Notes under the pieces: generated by a model
Told to the model about the DNA's origin: nothing
The model's database searches: none
What the model saw: the letters and a program-made list of their open reading frames with translations, nothing else
Made by a program: the position numbers and the translations under genes
Shown: positions 34,697-42,195 of the stretch, in pieces
How the letters are laid out: every line of letters begins with the position of its first letter
Position numbering within the stretch: the first letter of the stretch is position 1
DNA from: Bradyrhizobium tropiciagri
GTDB taxonomy: Bacteria > Pseudomonadota > Alphaproteobacteria > Rhizobiales > Xanthobacteraceae
Direction: 5' to 3'
NCBI RefSeq assembly: GCF_018130505.1
Contig: NZ_JAFCKH010000015.1
Span: forward strand, 124,001 to 188,000
Length of the DNA stretch: 64,000 bases

Positions 34697-35851
34697 ATGC
34701 GAAACCATCTGGCGACTGTATCACTCCTCGCAGCCGCGCTGCTGTCCGGCAGCGCCCAGGCCGCCGATCCCGGCGTCACCGACACCGAAATCCTGATCGG
34801 CGACGTCGAGCCGCTGACGGGCCCGCCCGCACTGCTCGGAGTCGCGGCCTCGATCGGCCACAAGATCGCGATCGCGGAAGCCAACAACGCCGGCGGCATC
34901 AACGGCCGCAAGATCAAATATGTCCTGGAGGATGACGGCTACGTCACGGCGCGGACCATCCAGGGCGTCAAGAAGGTCATCGAAGTCGACAAGGTGTTCG
35001 CGATGCTCGGCATCTCCGGATCCGGCCAGTCGATCGCGGTGATGCCGGTGCTGGAGAAGTCCGGCATTCCGACGGTGATCGACGTCGCGCCGGTCAAGCT
35101 GCTCTGGGAGCCGGCGCGCAAGAATGTCTTCGTCGTCGGCCAATCCTACGAGGAAGGCATCATCCATCTCGTCAACTATCTCGCCGACAAGAACCCCGGC
35201 AAGACCTGGGGCCTGATCACCCAGGATGACGATTACGGCATCACCGTGCGCGACGGCTTCGATTCCGTGGTCAAGGCCAAGAAGCTGAAGGTGGTCTACA
35301 GCGGCAATTACAAGAAGGGCCAGCAGGACTTCTCGTCCGACATGCTGCAGCTCAAGGAGTCCAAGGCCGACGTATTCCTTGCCGGCGGCATCATCGCCGA
35401 GAACATCGCCATGATGAAGGAGCTCGAGAAGCTCAACGTCAAGCCGGTGACCGGCATCTTCTGGCCCGGCCGCATCGAGCCGGTGTTGAAGCTGATGGGT
35501 CCGGCCGGCGACGGCATCTACGCCGTCGACTATGTCGAGCCGTTCGCCGGTGAGGCCGGCAAGGCGTTCCTGGAAAAGGCCAAGCCGCTGGTCACCGAAG
35601 CCGAGTTCAAGGGCATCAACCGCTACACTATGACGGGCTATGCCGCGGCCAAGGTGCTGCTCGCGGCGATCGAGCGCTGCGGCAAGGCCGTGACCTGGGC
35701 CTGCACGATCTCAGAGCTGGAGAAAACCAAGAACGTCGAGACCGGCGTGATGGCGCCGATCAGCTTCGGTCCCGGCGTACGCTTCTCGAACCAGAAGCTG
35801 CAGATCATGCAGGCCGATGCGGCGACGCTCAGCTTCAAGCCGGTGCAATAG
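34697..35851 (+). CDS. Liv-type ABC transporter substrate-binding protein
   Basis: Periplasmic binding protein (384 aa) with a Sec signal peptide 'MRNHLATVSLLAAALLSGSA', cleaved near 'AQA-AD', followed by 'PGVTDTEILIGDVEPLTGP' and 'NAGGINGRKIKYVLEDDGY', as in Peripla_BP_6 proteins. The ATG at 34697 follows a strong GGGAGGAAGG. It is last in the FAD-oxidoreductase/importer/ligase operon, 41 bp after the permease, and is probably the most highly expressed unit. Relatives serve amino acids, benzoates and phenylpropanoids. The ligand is inferred to be the substrate of the nearby Rieske dioxygenase pathway. Confidence 0.9.
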   Translation: MRNHLATVSLLAAALLSGSAQAADPGVTDTEILIGDVEPLTGPPALLGVAASIGHKIAIAEANNAGGINGRKIKYVLEDDGYVTARTIQGVKKVIEVDKVFAMLGISGSGQSIAVMPVLEKSGIPTVIDVAPVKLLWEPARKNVFVVGQSYEEGIIHLVNYLADKNPGKTWGLITQDDDYGITVRDGFDSVVKAKKLKVVYSGNYKKGQQDFSSDMLQLKESKADVFLAGGIIAENIAMMKELEKLNVKPVTGIFWPGRIEPVLKLMGPAGDGIYAVDYVEPFAGEAGKAFLEKAKPLVTEAEFKGINRYTMTGYAAAKVLLAAIERCGKAVTWACTISELEKTKNVETGVMAPISFGPGVRFSNQKLQIMQADAATLSFKPVQ

Positions 35852-36189
35852 GTCCCCTCGCCCGGAACGCATCGGCCGATGCGTTCCGGCCGATGCTTCG
35901 CCTTGAAGTTCTTCGCCTTGGAGGACTTCGCCTTGGCGTTCGCAACCACGGGCGCCAAGGCGGCCTACGCCTGCCCGGGACAAGCCCGGGCATGACGAGT
36001 TGCTGGACGCAGCCGATGGCCGTCTACGACGCCCCGCAGCCCCTGCACAATTTCGGAATATTGGAATATTACCCCTGAGTTGCCCGACATGTCAAGTTGC
36101 CGCGTCGAACGCCGGCGGCCGAAAGCTACTTTGCATGGGGTTGTTTTCCACATATTGGCAGCGCGCCCCTGCGAGCGCTCTTGAGCGGC
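35852..36189. other. Intergenic region between convergent operons with palindromes
   Basis: These 338 bp separate two converging operons. Besides the perfect palindrome listed separately (35862-35889), it has an imperfect repeat of CTTCGCCTTG units (about 35896-35937) and a CCCGGG inverted pair (35973-35991, arms GCCCGGG and CCCGGGC, spacer ACAAG). The latter is like the GC-rich intergenic repeats of this genus. The stretch 36050-36189 is AT-richer and shows no gene. The region probably terminates transcription from both sides. Confidence 0.6.
35862..35889. terminator. Perfect 28-bp palindrome after the importer operon
   Basis: The arms CCGGAACGCATCGG (35862-35875) and CCGATGCGTTCCGG (35876-35889) are exactly complementary with no spacer. 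It starts 11 bp after the binding-protein stop codon. In RNA it would fold into a long stem with a forced small loop. No T-run follows, so it may protect the mRNA 3' end or be a bidirectional, non-canonical terminator. Confidence 0.7.
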
Positions 36190-37383
36190 TCACATCCGCT
36201 TGGCAACTTCTTCCAGCATCACCTCGGTCGCGCCGCCGCCGATCGTGAGCACCCGCGCATCGCGCACCATGCGTTCGATCGCCGTGCCGCGCATGAAGCC
36301 GGTTCCGCCGTGCAGCTGCAGACAGCCATGCACGACCTCGTGCAGCACCTCTGGCGACAGCGCCTTCACCATCGAGACTTCGCGGAGGCACGGTTGCCCT
36401 GCCGCTGCGAGCTCGGCGGCATGGTAGGCGAGCTGCCGGGCGGCCGCGGCCTTGGCCGCGAGCTGCGCCAGCTTCAGCCGCACCGCCTGCTGGTTCCATA
36501 GCGGGCCCCCGAACGCCTGCCGGGTCTTCACATACTCCGTCGTCAACTCGATGGCCTTGGCCGATTCCCCGGCGCAGATGCCGCCGATGCAGATGCGCTC
36601 GTTCTGGAAGGTCTCCATGATGCCATAGAAGCCCTTGTTCTCCTCGCCGAGCAGGTTCTCGGCGGGGACGCGAACGTCCTGGAAGCCGAGCTCGGCGGTG
36701 TCGGAGCAGAGCCAGCCATGCTTGTCGAGCTTGCTCGCCGAGATGCCGGGCGTGTTGCGCTCGACAATGAACAGCGAGATGCCGCGGCTGCCCTTGGCCT
36801 GCGAATCGGTGCGCGCGGCGACGATCAGGATGTCGCCATAGACGGCGTTGGTGATGAACATCTTCGCGCCATTGATCACCCAGGAGTCTCCCTCCCGCCT
36901 CGCCCGGGTCTTCAGCCCGGCAACGTCGGAGCCGGCATCCGGCTCGGTGACGGCGATCGAGCAGATCGTCTCGCCACGAATGATCGCCGGCAGGTATTTC
37001 CGCTTCTGCTCCGGCGTACCGCGCAAGGTGATGTGGACGGCCGACATGTCGGAATGCACCAGGGTCGACGACGTGAAGCCGCCGAAGCTCGAGCGCCCCA
37101 GCTCTTCGGCGAACACCATCGAGGCAACCGGCCCCATATCGGTGCCGCCGTATTCGGCCTCGTGACGCATGCCGAGGAAGCCGAGCGCACCCATCTTGCG
37201 GAACACCTCGCGCGGGATCTTGCCGGCCCGCTCCCATTCCTCGCCATGCGGGATCACCTCCCGCTCGACGAAACGGCGCACCTGCTCGCGCAGCATCCTG
37301 AGCTCCTCGGAGAGCCCCGGCTGCTCGGAGAACTGGAATTCGGTCTCGCCGGATTGGCGCGGATCGGCTGGCATGAGGTTCAT
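36190..37383 (-). CDS. Acyl-CoA dehydrogenase
   Basis: FAD-dependent acyl-CoA dehydrogenase (397 aa, normal length) that introduces an alpha,beta double bond into a CoA thioester. The FAD/substrate region 'CSIAVTEPDAGSDVAGLKTR' (about residues 132-151), the 'FQNERICIGGICAG' stretch and the C-terminal 'VHGCLQLHGGTGFMRGTAIE' are typical. The last is normally near the active site, with Gly in the short/medium-chain catalytic Glu position in some subfamilies. It is the last gene of the minus-strand dioxygenase operon and its ATG overlaps the hydrolase stop (ATGA). With the ligase and enoyl-CoA hydratase it makes a beta-oxidation-like module. An N-terminal extension of about 20 residues is polar. 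Confidence 0.92.
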   Translation of the reverse strand: MNLMPADPRQSGETEFQFSEQPGLSEELRMLREQVRRFVEREVIPHGEEWERAGKIPREVFRKMGALGFLGMRHEAEYGGTDMGPVASMVFAEELGRSSFGGFTSSTLVHSDMSAVHITLRGTPEQKRKYLPAIIRGETICSIAVTEPDAGSDVAGLKTRARREGDSWVINGAKMFITNAVYGDILIVAARTDSQAKGSRGISLFIVERNTPGISASKLDKHGWLCSDTAELGFQDVRVPAENLLGEENKGFYGIMETFQNERICIGGICAGESAKAIELTTEYVKTRQAFGGPLWNQQAVRLKLAQLAAKAAAARQLAYHAAELAAAGQPCLREVSMVKALSPEVLHEVVHGCLQLHGGTGFMRGTAIERMVRDARVLTIGGGATEVMLEEVAKRM

Positions 37384-38312
37384 TGTGCGGCCTCCCCGGC
37401 CCTGATGTGGAGATGCTTGCGAAGGAAACCGCCAGCCGATGCGATCGCATCGCGCGCCTGTGGGATCTCCGGAAACATCTGAAACACGTGGATCATACCG
37501 GCAAAGACCTCGAGCGCCACATCGACGCCGGCGGCTTCCGCCTTCTGCGCAAACATCACTGAATCGTCCCGCACGGTCTCGCGGTCTCCCACCTGGATCA
37601 GCAGCGGCGGCAAGCCTGCAAGGTCGGCATACAATGGCGATGCCAATGGATGGCGTGGATCGCCGTCTTCACCCAAGTAATCCTTCGCCAGCGCCAGGAT
37701 CATCTTCCGCTGATGGATCGGATCGGCCTCCGCGCGGCTCTGATAGCTCGCGCCGGTTGCGGCGAGATCAGTCCACGGCGACATCAGCACGGCAGCCGCT
37801 GGCAACGGCTGACCGCGATCGCGAAGCGCCAGCATCAACGCAAGCGCGAGATTGCCGCCGGCGGAATCTCCGGCCAGCGCAATCCCATCCGGCTTGAAGC
37901 CCTGATCCAGCAGGAACCCGTAGGCCGCCAATGCATCATCAAGCGCAGCAGGAAAACGATATTCCGGCGCCAGCCGATAGTTGATGGCGAGCACGGCGCA
38001 GCGGCTCGCATCGGCGAAACGCGCGATCAGGTCGCGATGCGACGTCACGGACCCCATTCGAAATCCGCCGCCGTGGAAATAAAGGATTGCCATGCCGACG
38101 GATGCATCGCGCGGCGTCAGCCATTCCGCCTCGACACCATCAGCGATCAGGCGCCCGCAGGCGACCGGCACCGCGCGGCTGCCGAAGGCCGCGTCCCAGT
38201 CACGCCGCATCTGCGCGACCGGTGTATCGCGGGTCCAACCGCGATAGACGGCGCGGAGCCGCGCGATGGCGCGATCGACCGGTGATTCCGCCGGTTCGCG
38301 CTCGCCCGCCAT
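37380..38312 (-). CDS. Alpha/beta hydrolase, hormone-sensitive lipase family
   Basis: HSL-family esterase (310 aa). The oxyanion motif 'FHGGGFRMGS' (about residues 80-89), nucleophile 'GDSAGGNLAL' (Ser at about 153), an acidic residue in 'QVGDRETVRDD' and His in 'AGMIHVFQMF' complete the triad. The ATG at 38312 is chosen because it lies 2 bp after the SDR stop and the sequence before it is arginine-rich and unrelated. It is part of the dioxygenase operon, where it might cleave an ester substrate before import-coupled activation or hydrolyse a CoA thioester. The true substrate is unknown. Confidence 0.88.
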   Translation of the reverse strand: MAGEREPAESPVDRAIARLRAVYRGWTRDTPVAQMRRDWDAAFGSRAVPVACGRLIADGVEAEWLTPRDASVGMAILYFHGGGFRMGSVTSHRDLIARFADASRCAVLAINYRLAPEYRFPAALDDALAAYGFLLDQGFKPDGIALAGDSAGGNLALALMLALRDRGQPLPAAAVLMSPWTDLAATGASYQSRAEADPIHQRKMILALAKDYLGEDGDPRHPLASPLYADLAGLPPLLIQVGDRETVRDDSVMFAQKAEAAGVDVALEVFAGMIHVFQMFPEIPQARDAIASAGGFLRKHLHIRAGEAAQ

Positions 38313-38314
38313 TG

Positions 38315-39073
38315 TCAGCCGCCCAGTCCCATGCCGCCGGACACGCCGAGCGTTTCGCCGGTGATGTAGCCGGCCTGGTCGGACGCAAGGAACAGCGCGG
38401 CCGACGCGACCTCCTCGGGCTCGCCCAGCCGCCGCAGCAGCGTTGCCTCCGTCATCGCGCGCAGCAGACGCTCGCCGCCGGTCGCGACCGCCTGCTCCAG
38501 CATCGGCGTGCGGATCGGCCCCGGCGCGATGCAATTTGCGGTGATGCCGAATCGGGCGTTCTCACGTGCCAGGCTCTTGGTGAACGCGATCACGCCGCCC
38601 TTGGCGGCCGAATAGACCGCGCCGCCCTTCGAGCCGAGCCGCGCCGCCTCCGAGGTGATGTTGATAATGCGGCCAAAGCCCGCCGCCTGCATCGCGGGCA
38701 GCACGGCCTGCGTGCAGGCCAGCACGCCGACAAGGTTGACGCCGATGAGTCGGGCCCAATCGGTCTCCGACGTCTCGGTGAAGAAGGCGTGCTGGTCGAT
38801 GCCGGCATTGTTGACGAGAATGTCGAACGGCCCGTGTTGCCCGACCGCAGCGCGCACGGTTGCGGCGTCGCTGACGTCAAGCCCGATTGCGCGCGCCCCG
38901 ATCCGTTCGGCAAGGAGCGGGCCCGCGGCGATATCGAGATCGGCGATCACGACCTGCGCGCCGGCGCTCGCGAAGCCGTGCGCAATGGCGGCGCCGATCC
39001 CCTGCGCGCCGCCGGTGACGAAGGCGCGCCTGCCATCGAGCCGGCCGAATGCGCGTTGGCCCGTCGCCGACAC
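38315..39073 (-). CDS. Short-chain dehydrogenase/reductase
   Basis: Classical SDR (252 aa) with NAD(P) motif 'FVTGGAQGIGAAIAHGFASA' (about residues 18-37), 'DILVNNAGI', the catalytic Ser-Tyr-Lys in 'NITSEAARLGSKGGAVYSAAKGG' (split: Ser in NITSEA, Tyr/Lys in YSAAK) and 'CIAPGPIRTPM'. The Asp after the second beta strand ('VIADLD') suggests NAD. It starts with GTG at 39073, 3 bp after the enoyl-CoA hydratase stop. Next to a ring-hydroxylating dioxygenase it may oxidise a cis-dihydrodiol or, alternatively, a 3-hydroxyacyl-CoA made by the hydratase. Both fit the cluster. Confidence 0.9.
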   Translation of the reverse strand: MSATGQRAFGRLDGRRAFVTGGAQGIGAAIAHGFASAGAQVVIADLDIAAGPLLAERIGARAIGLDVSDAATVRAAVGQHGPFDILVNNAGIDQHAFFTETSETDWARLIGVNLVGVLACTQAVLPAMQAAGFGRIINITSEAARLGSKGGAVYSAAKGGVIAFTKSLARENARFGITANCIAPGPIRTPMLEQAVATGGERLLRAMTEATLLRRLGEPEEVASAALFLASDQAGYITGETLGVSGGMGLGG

Positions 39074-39076
39074 GGC

Positions 39077-39871
39077 TCAGCGTCCGGTAAAATGCGGCTT
39101 GCGCCGTTCGATCACTGCGGCAAGGCCTTCTCGGGCGTCCGCCGTGCCGGACAATTCGGCGACCGTGCGCGCCTCCTCCGAAAGGCACTGCTCGATCGAT
39201 ATGGCAGTGCCGGCCCACACCAGCCGCTTGGTCGCCGCAAGCGCCTTCGGCGCACCGGCCGCCAATTCCCTCGCCAACGCCAACGAAGCATCGGCGAGTT
39301 CGTCGTCAGGGACGACCTTGGTGACGATGCCGAGCTGCAGCGCTTCGGTTGCCGGAATAACCGGATTGGTCAGCAGGATCGACATCGCGCGGCGCAGCCC
39401 GACCAGCCGCGACAGCGTGACGGAGACGCCGGCATCCGGCGCCATCGCCACGCGCGTTGCACCGGCAAGGAACTTCGCCGACTCGGCGGCGATCACGATG
39501 TCAGACGCGCAAACCAGCCCGAAGCCGCCGCCGCCGGCGGCAAATCCCTGCACCGAAGCGATGACCGGCGCTTCCAGACGCAGCAGCCCGGTCACGGCGT
39601 TCTGCAGATAGGCGGTGGCCTGACGGATGTAGTCGGGCAGCCTCTCGCCCTTGGACGCAAAGGCCCGGACATCGCCACCGGCACAGAAATTGGCACCCTC
39701 GCCCGAGAGCAGCACCACGCGCAAATCCGGATGCCCATGGCAGACCATGATCGCATCGCACAGCGCGCGCAGCAGCTCGACGCTCATGCCGTTCGCGGCG
39801 TCCGGGCGATTGAGGCGCAGCCGCGCGATGCCGTCGGTGATATCGAGCAGTACCGGTCCCTTGTCGATCAC
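39077..39871 (-). CDS. Enoyl-CoA hydratase/isomerase (crotonase family)
   Basis: Crotonase-fold protein (264 aa). CoA-binding and oxyanion regions are 'GEGANFCAGGDVRAFASKGE' and 'ASVQGFAAGGGGFGLVCASD'. The second catalytic Glu position lies near 'AGATRVAMAPDAGVSVTLSR', where Asp/Ala residues are present instead of the usual Glu pair, so it may be an isomerase, a ring-opening enzyme or a ligase-like crotonase rather than a hydratase. The GTG at 39871 follows AAGGAGGC at a good distance; the frame is open to 40066 but runs into a REP element. It lies between the dioxygenase beta gene and the SDR. Confidence 0.88.
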   Translation of the reverse strand: MIDKGPVLLDITDGIARLRLNRPDAANGMSVELLRALCDAIMVCHGHPDLRVVLLSGEGANFCAGGDVRAFASKGERLPDYIRQATAYLQNAVTGLLRLEAPVIASVQGFAAGGGGFGLVCASDIVIAAESAKFLAGATRVAMAPDAGVSVTLSRLVGLRRAMSILLTNPVIPATEALQLGIVTKVVPDDELADASLALARELAAGAPKALAATKRLVWAGTAISIEQCLSEEARTVAELSGTADAREGLAAVIERRKPHFTGR

Positions 39872-39897
39872 AGCGTAAGCCTCCTTCGCCTTCGTTT

Positions 39898-39946
39898 GCG
39901 CATGATCCTTCCGGAAAACCGGTTCCCATTTTTCCGGATCATGCGC
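39898..39946. repeat. Palindromic REP-like element, copy B
   Basis: 49-bp palindrome with arms 'GCGCATGATCC' and 'GGATCATGCGC' and inner 'CCGGAAAA'/'TTTTCCGG' around a short core (ACCGGTTCCCAT). It belongs to the same family as 16828-16874. It fills the gap between the enoyl-CoA hydratase and dioxygenase beta genes and touches the beta-subunit stop codon (TAG, 39948-39946). A hairpin here on the mRNA could set different transcript levels for the dioxygenase and the downstream genes. Confidence 0.9.
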
Positions 39947-40440
39947 TAGACCAGGAACGATAGCGTGTAGATGGCCTTGCCGTTGTTGACGAGCGTCACC
40001 TTCTTGTAGGCCATCCGCAACTCGCCATCGACGTAACGCAGCCGGTAGTCGTTGCGGGCCGCCCACAAGGTGTCGTCGCGCAGACTGGACTCGAAGATCA
40101 TGCTGTTGCTGGCAACGGCGATATCCTCGCCCGCCTCTTCGTCCATCAGCTCAATGTTCGAAATCAGCCGGCGCAGGTTCGATTGCGGCGTCTGGGTGTA
40201 ATGCTTGCCGCTCATCAATTGCCGCACGCGCAGCGCGATCCGCGAGCGGTTGTCGTAGATGATCGACATCTCCTTCTCGGGATCGATGTCGGCCCCGTTG
40301 GCCGGCACCCAGTAGACGCCGTCCTCGGTCCAGAGCTTCTCCCACGCCTCGTATTGGTGCTCGTCCTGCAGCCGCGCCTCGCGGTAGAGGAACGCAGTGA
40401 CGGCGGCCAACAGCGTGGCGCTGCTCTCGCGCGACAGCAT
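39946..40440 (-). CDS. Ring-hydroxylating dioxygenase beta subunit
   Basis: Small subunit (164 aa) of a Rieske non-heme iron oxygenase, cone-shaped NTF2-like fold, structural role in the alpha3beta3 hexamer. Typical are 'AFLYREARLQDEHQYEAWEK', 'DGVYWVPANG', 'SIIYDNRSRIALRVRQL' and 'RLISNIEL'. The ATG at 40440 overlaps the alpha-subunit TGA by one base, which fixes the start; the frame is open to 40572 but only as a shadow of the alpha gene. The length is normal for the family. Confidence 0.92.
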   Translation of the reverse strand: MLSRESSATLLAAVTAFLYREARLQDEHQYEAWEKLWTEDGVYWVPANGADIDPEKEMSIIYDNRSRIALRVRQLMSGKHYTQTPQSNLRRLISNIELMDEEAGEDIAVASNSMIFESSLRDDTLWAARNDYRLRYVDGELRMAYKKVTLVNNGKAIYTLSFLV

Positions 40441-41699
40441 CAGACCGGCTCCATCAGCTTGCGGTAATGATCCCAGATGCCGCGCGAGGGAACCTCGTCG
40501 GTGACATGACCGACGGTAAAGCCGAGCTCGTCGCGCCGCTCGCGCTTCTCGCCGCGCCCGAGATAGACCCATTCGGGATTGCGCGCCTGCACGCCGCGGT
40601 GACAGCGTTCATACATCTCGGAATCGTCGGCGAGCAGGAAGCCGGCCGGCCCGACCGACCCCATGGTCTGCTGCCGCAGCCGCCGATTGAGGTCCGGCGC
40701 GCCCTTGAACTGCAGCGCCGTGACGTGCTGCACGCTGTCGTCGACAGCGAGCGGCTGGATCACGAACATCTGGATTTCCGCGATGAAGAGGTTCGGGAAG
40801 ATCATGACATGCGGCGTGCCGTCGATCATGATCTCGCGCGCGGTCTTGTCCCCGTAGGCAGCCTTCATGCGCGCCGCATAATCCGGCAGCCGGTCCTCCG
40901 CGGTGCCGAACCAGCTCAGCGGCTGATCGCGCTTGCGGAATTCCGGGCGCAGGTCGATCTCGGTATGGCCGTTGCCGTAATCGCGCGTCAGTGCCGTCGA
41001 CGCGCCGCCATAGAGCTTGCCGATCGCGCTGTCGGCGACGCCGAAGATCGACGTGTGAACGAATGCCGGGTGATAGCCGTCGCATTCGTTTTCCAGAATG
41101 AACTTCCAGTTCGCCTTGACGCGGTGCTTGAGAAAGCCCGCGGTAATCTCGACCTCGCCTTCCGGCGAGGTGCGGACCAGCCGGTCGATCGTCTCGGCCG
41201 CACCGCCGAGATGCTGCTTCAGCGTCGGGCCTTCGGCGGCGAAGGAGCCGAAGATGAAACCGCGATAGGACTCCATCCGCGTGACGCGCGCGAGCGAGAG
41301 TCCCGCGCGGTCCTGCCCCTCATAGCCGTCCGGAAAGGCATAGCCGACCAGGCGACCATCGTTGGCGAAGGTCCAGGCGTGGAACGGACAGGTGAAGGAG
41401 CGCGCATTGCCTCGGTCGAACGAGCAGACCTGATTGGCACGATGCGAACAGCGGTTGAGCAGGAGATGGATCTTGCCGGCTTCATCGCGCGTCATGATGA
41501 TGGATTGCGGACCGATCGACTTCACGACGTAGTCGTTCGCGTTCGGCACCTCGCTCTCATGCCCGACATAGACCCAGGTGCGGTACCAGATCTGCTCGAG
41601 CTCGGCCGCGAAGACCGCGGGATCGGTGTACAGCGAGCCGTGCACCCGGTCGCGCCGGATCAAGCCATCCCACTGCGGCGCGCGCATTGCGACGTTCAT
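40440..41699 (-). CDS. Ring-hydroxylating dioxygenase alpha subunit (Rieske)
   Basis: Catalytic large subunit (419 aa). The [2Fe-2S] Rieske ligands are C-x-H in 'NRCSHRANQVC' and C-x2-H in 'FTCPFHAWTF' (about residues 82-112). The mononuclear iron site is D-x2-H-x4-H in 'ENECDGYHPAFVH' (about 208-220), with 'NWKFILENE' before it. It resembles benzoate/anthranilate/salicylate-type oxygenases. The ATG at 41699 follows GGGAGGAGG. It is first in the minus-strand operon, downstream of the 21-bp element at 41750-41770. No ferredoxin or reductase gene is in the cluster, so electrons must come from a component encoded elsewhere. The aromatic substrate is unknown. Confidence 0.92.
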   Translation of the reverse strand: MNVAMRAPQWDGLIRRDRVHGSLYTDPAVFAAELEQIWYRTWVYVGHESEVPNANDYVVKSIGPQSIIMTRDEAGKIHLLLNRCSHRANQVCSFDRGNARSFTCPFHAWTFANDGRLVGYAFPDGYEGQDRAGLSLARVTRMESYRGFIFGSFAAEGPTLKQHLGGAAETIDRLVRTSPEGEVEITAGFLKHRVKANWKFILENECDGYHPAFVHTSIFGVADSAIGKLYGGASTALTRDYGNGHTEIDLRPEFRKRDQPLSWFGTAEDRLPDYAARMKAAYGDKTAREIMIDGTPHVMIFPNLFIAEIQMFVIQPLAVDDSVQHVTALQFKGAPDLNRRLRQQTMGSVGPAGFLLADDSEMYERCHRGVQARNPEWVYLGRGEKRERRDELGFTVGHVTDEVPSRGIWDHYRKLMEPV

Positions 41700-42195
41700 C
41701 GCCTCCTCCCGCCTCTAAGGGTCCAAGCAGCCTCAGCTACACCGATCAAATAATAATCCGACCGGCCGTTTAGATAATAGCACAGGCGGTTGCGGCCGCA
41801 AGCCCTGTTTTGGGCTCTCCGGCGCCTGCCGATTTATGGCGTCGTCGCCTCTGCCGTGACGTTTGGCGCGGCATCGAGATATTTTGCAGGCCTATCGATG
41901 CGCCCATTTTTCGCGCGACCAAAGCCCGGCGCGAACTTGCAACATATCTGCATGCCTATTCGTCAGTGCCCCAAACCGGATCCGCAGCGCTGCGGGTGTT
42001 GAAGCACTATCTCCGTCTCGGTACATAGCAATGCCATGACGTTTGCGGTCATGAGCAACGCCGGAGATCAAGACTCCATGAACAGTCCTGCCTTCACCCG
42101 CGCGCACCGGCCAGTGAACGGTTGCCGCGCGACTTGCTCCACCGTGAGACCAGGACGGCGGTAGCGGCGCCGTTTGTGCCGGAGGCAAGGAAGGT
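41700..42195. other. Intergenic region upstream of the dioxygenase operon and the FUSC gene
   Basis: About 500 bp between divergent genes. Its left part should carry the dioxygenase promoter (see 41750-41770) and its right part the promoter of the FUSC-type gene, whose start is preceded by 'AAGGAAGGT'. Short open frames at 41790-42028 have unlikely composition and no Shine-Dalgarno, and I do not regard them as genes. Nothing else was recognised. Confidence 0.5.
41750..41770 (-). promoter_or_regulatory. Shared 21-bp operator/promoter element, copy 2
   Basis: On the minus strand it reads AACGG-CC-G then 'GTCGGATTATTAT', matching copy 1 (27762-27782) at 18 of 21 positions with the same orientation relative to the gene it precedes. 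It lies 51-71 bp upstream of the dioxygenase alpha start. The TTATTAT end could be part of a -10 region. A TetR-family site shared by both arms of the locus is the simplest reading. Confidence 0.6.

Noticed and set aside
36040-36150. Possible small RNA or repeat in the AT-richer stretch before the acyl-CoA dehydrogenase end
   Set aside because: No hairpin plus T-run and no second copy in the window; could not be supported.
38087-39949. 620-codon open frame on the plus strand across hydrolase, SDR and crotonase genes
   Set aside because: It spans three well-supported genes on the other strand and has the Arg/Asp/His composition of antisense frames.
41790-42028. Two overlapping 70-codon plus-strand frames before the FUSC gene
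   Set aside because: No ribosome binding site, no domain, and both are open only by chance in a non-coding gap.
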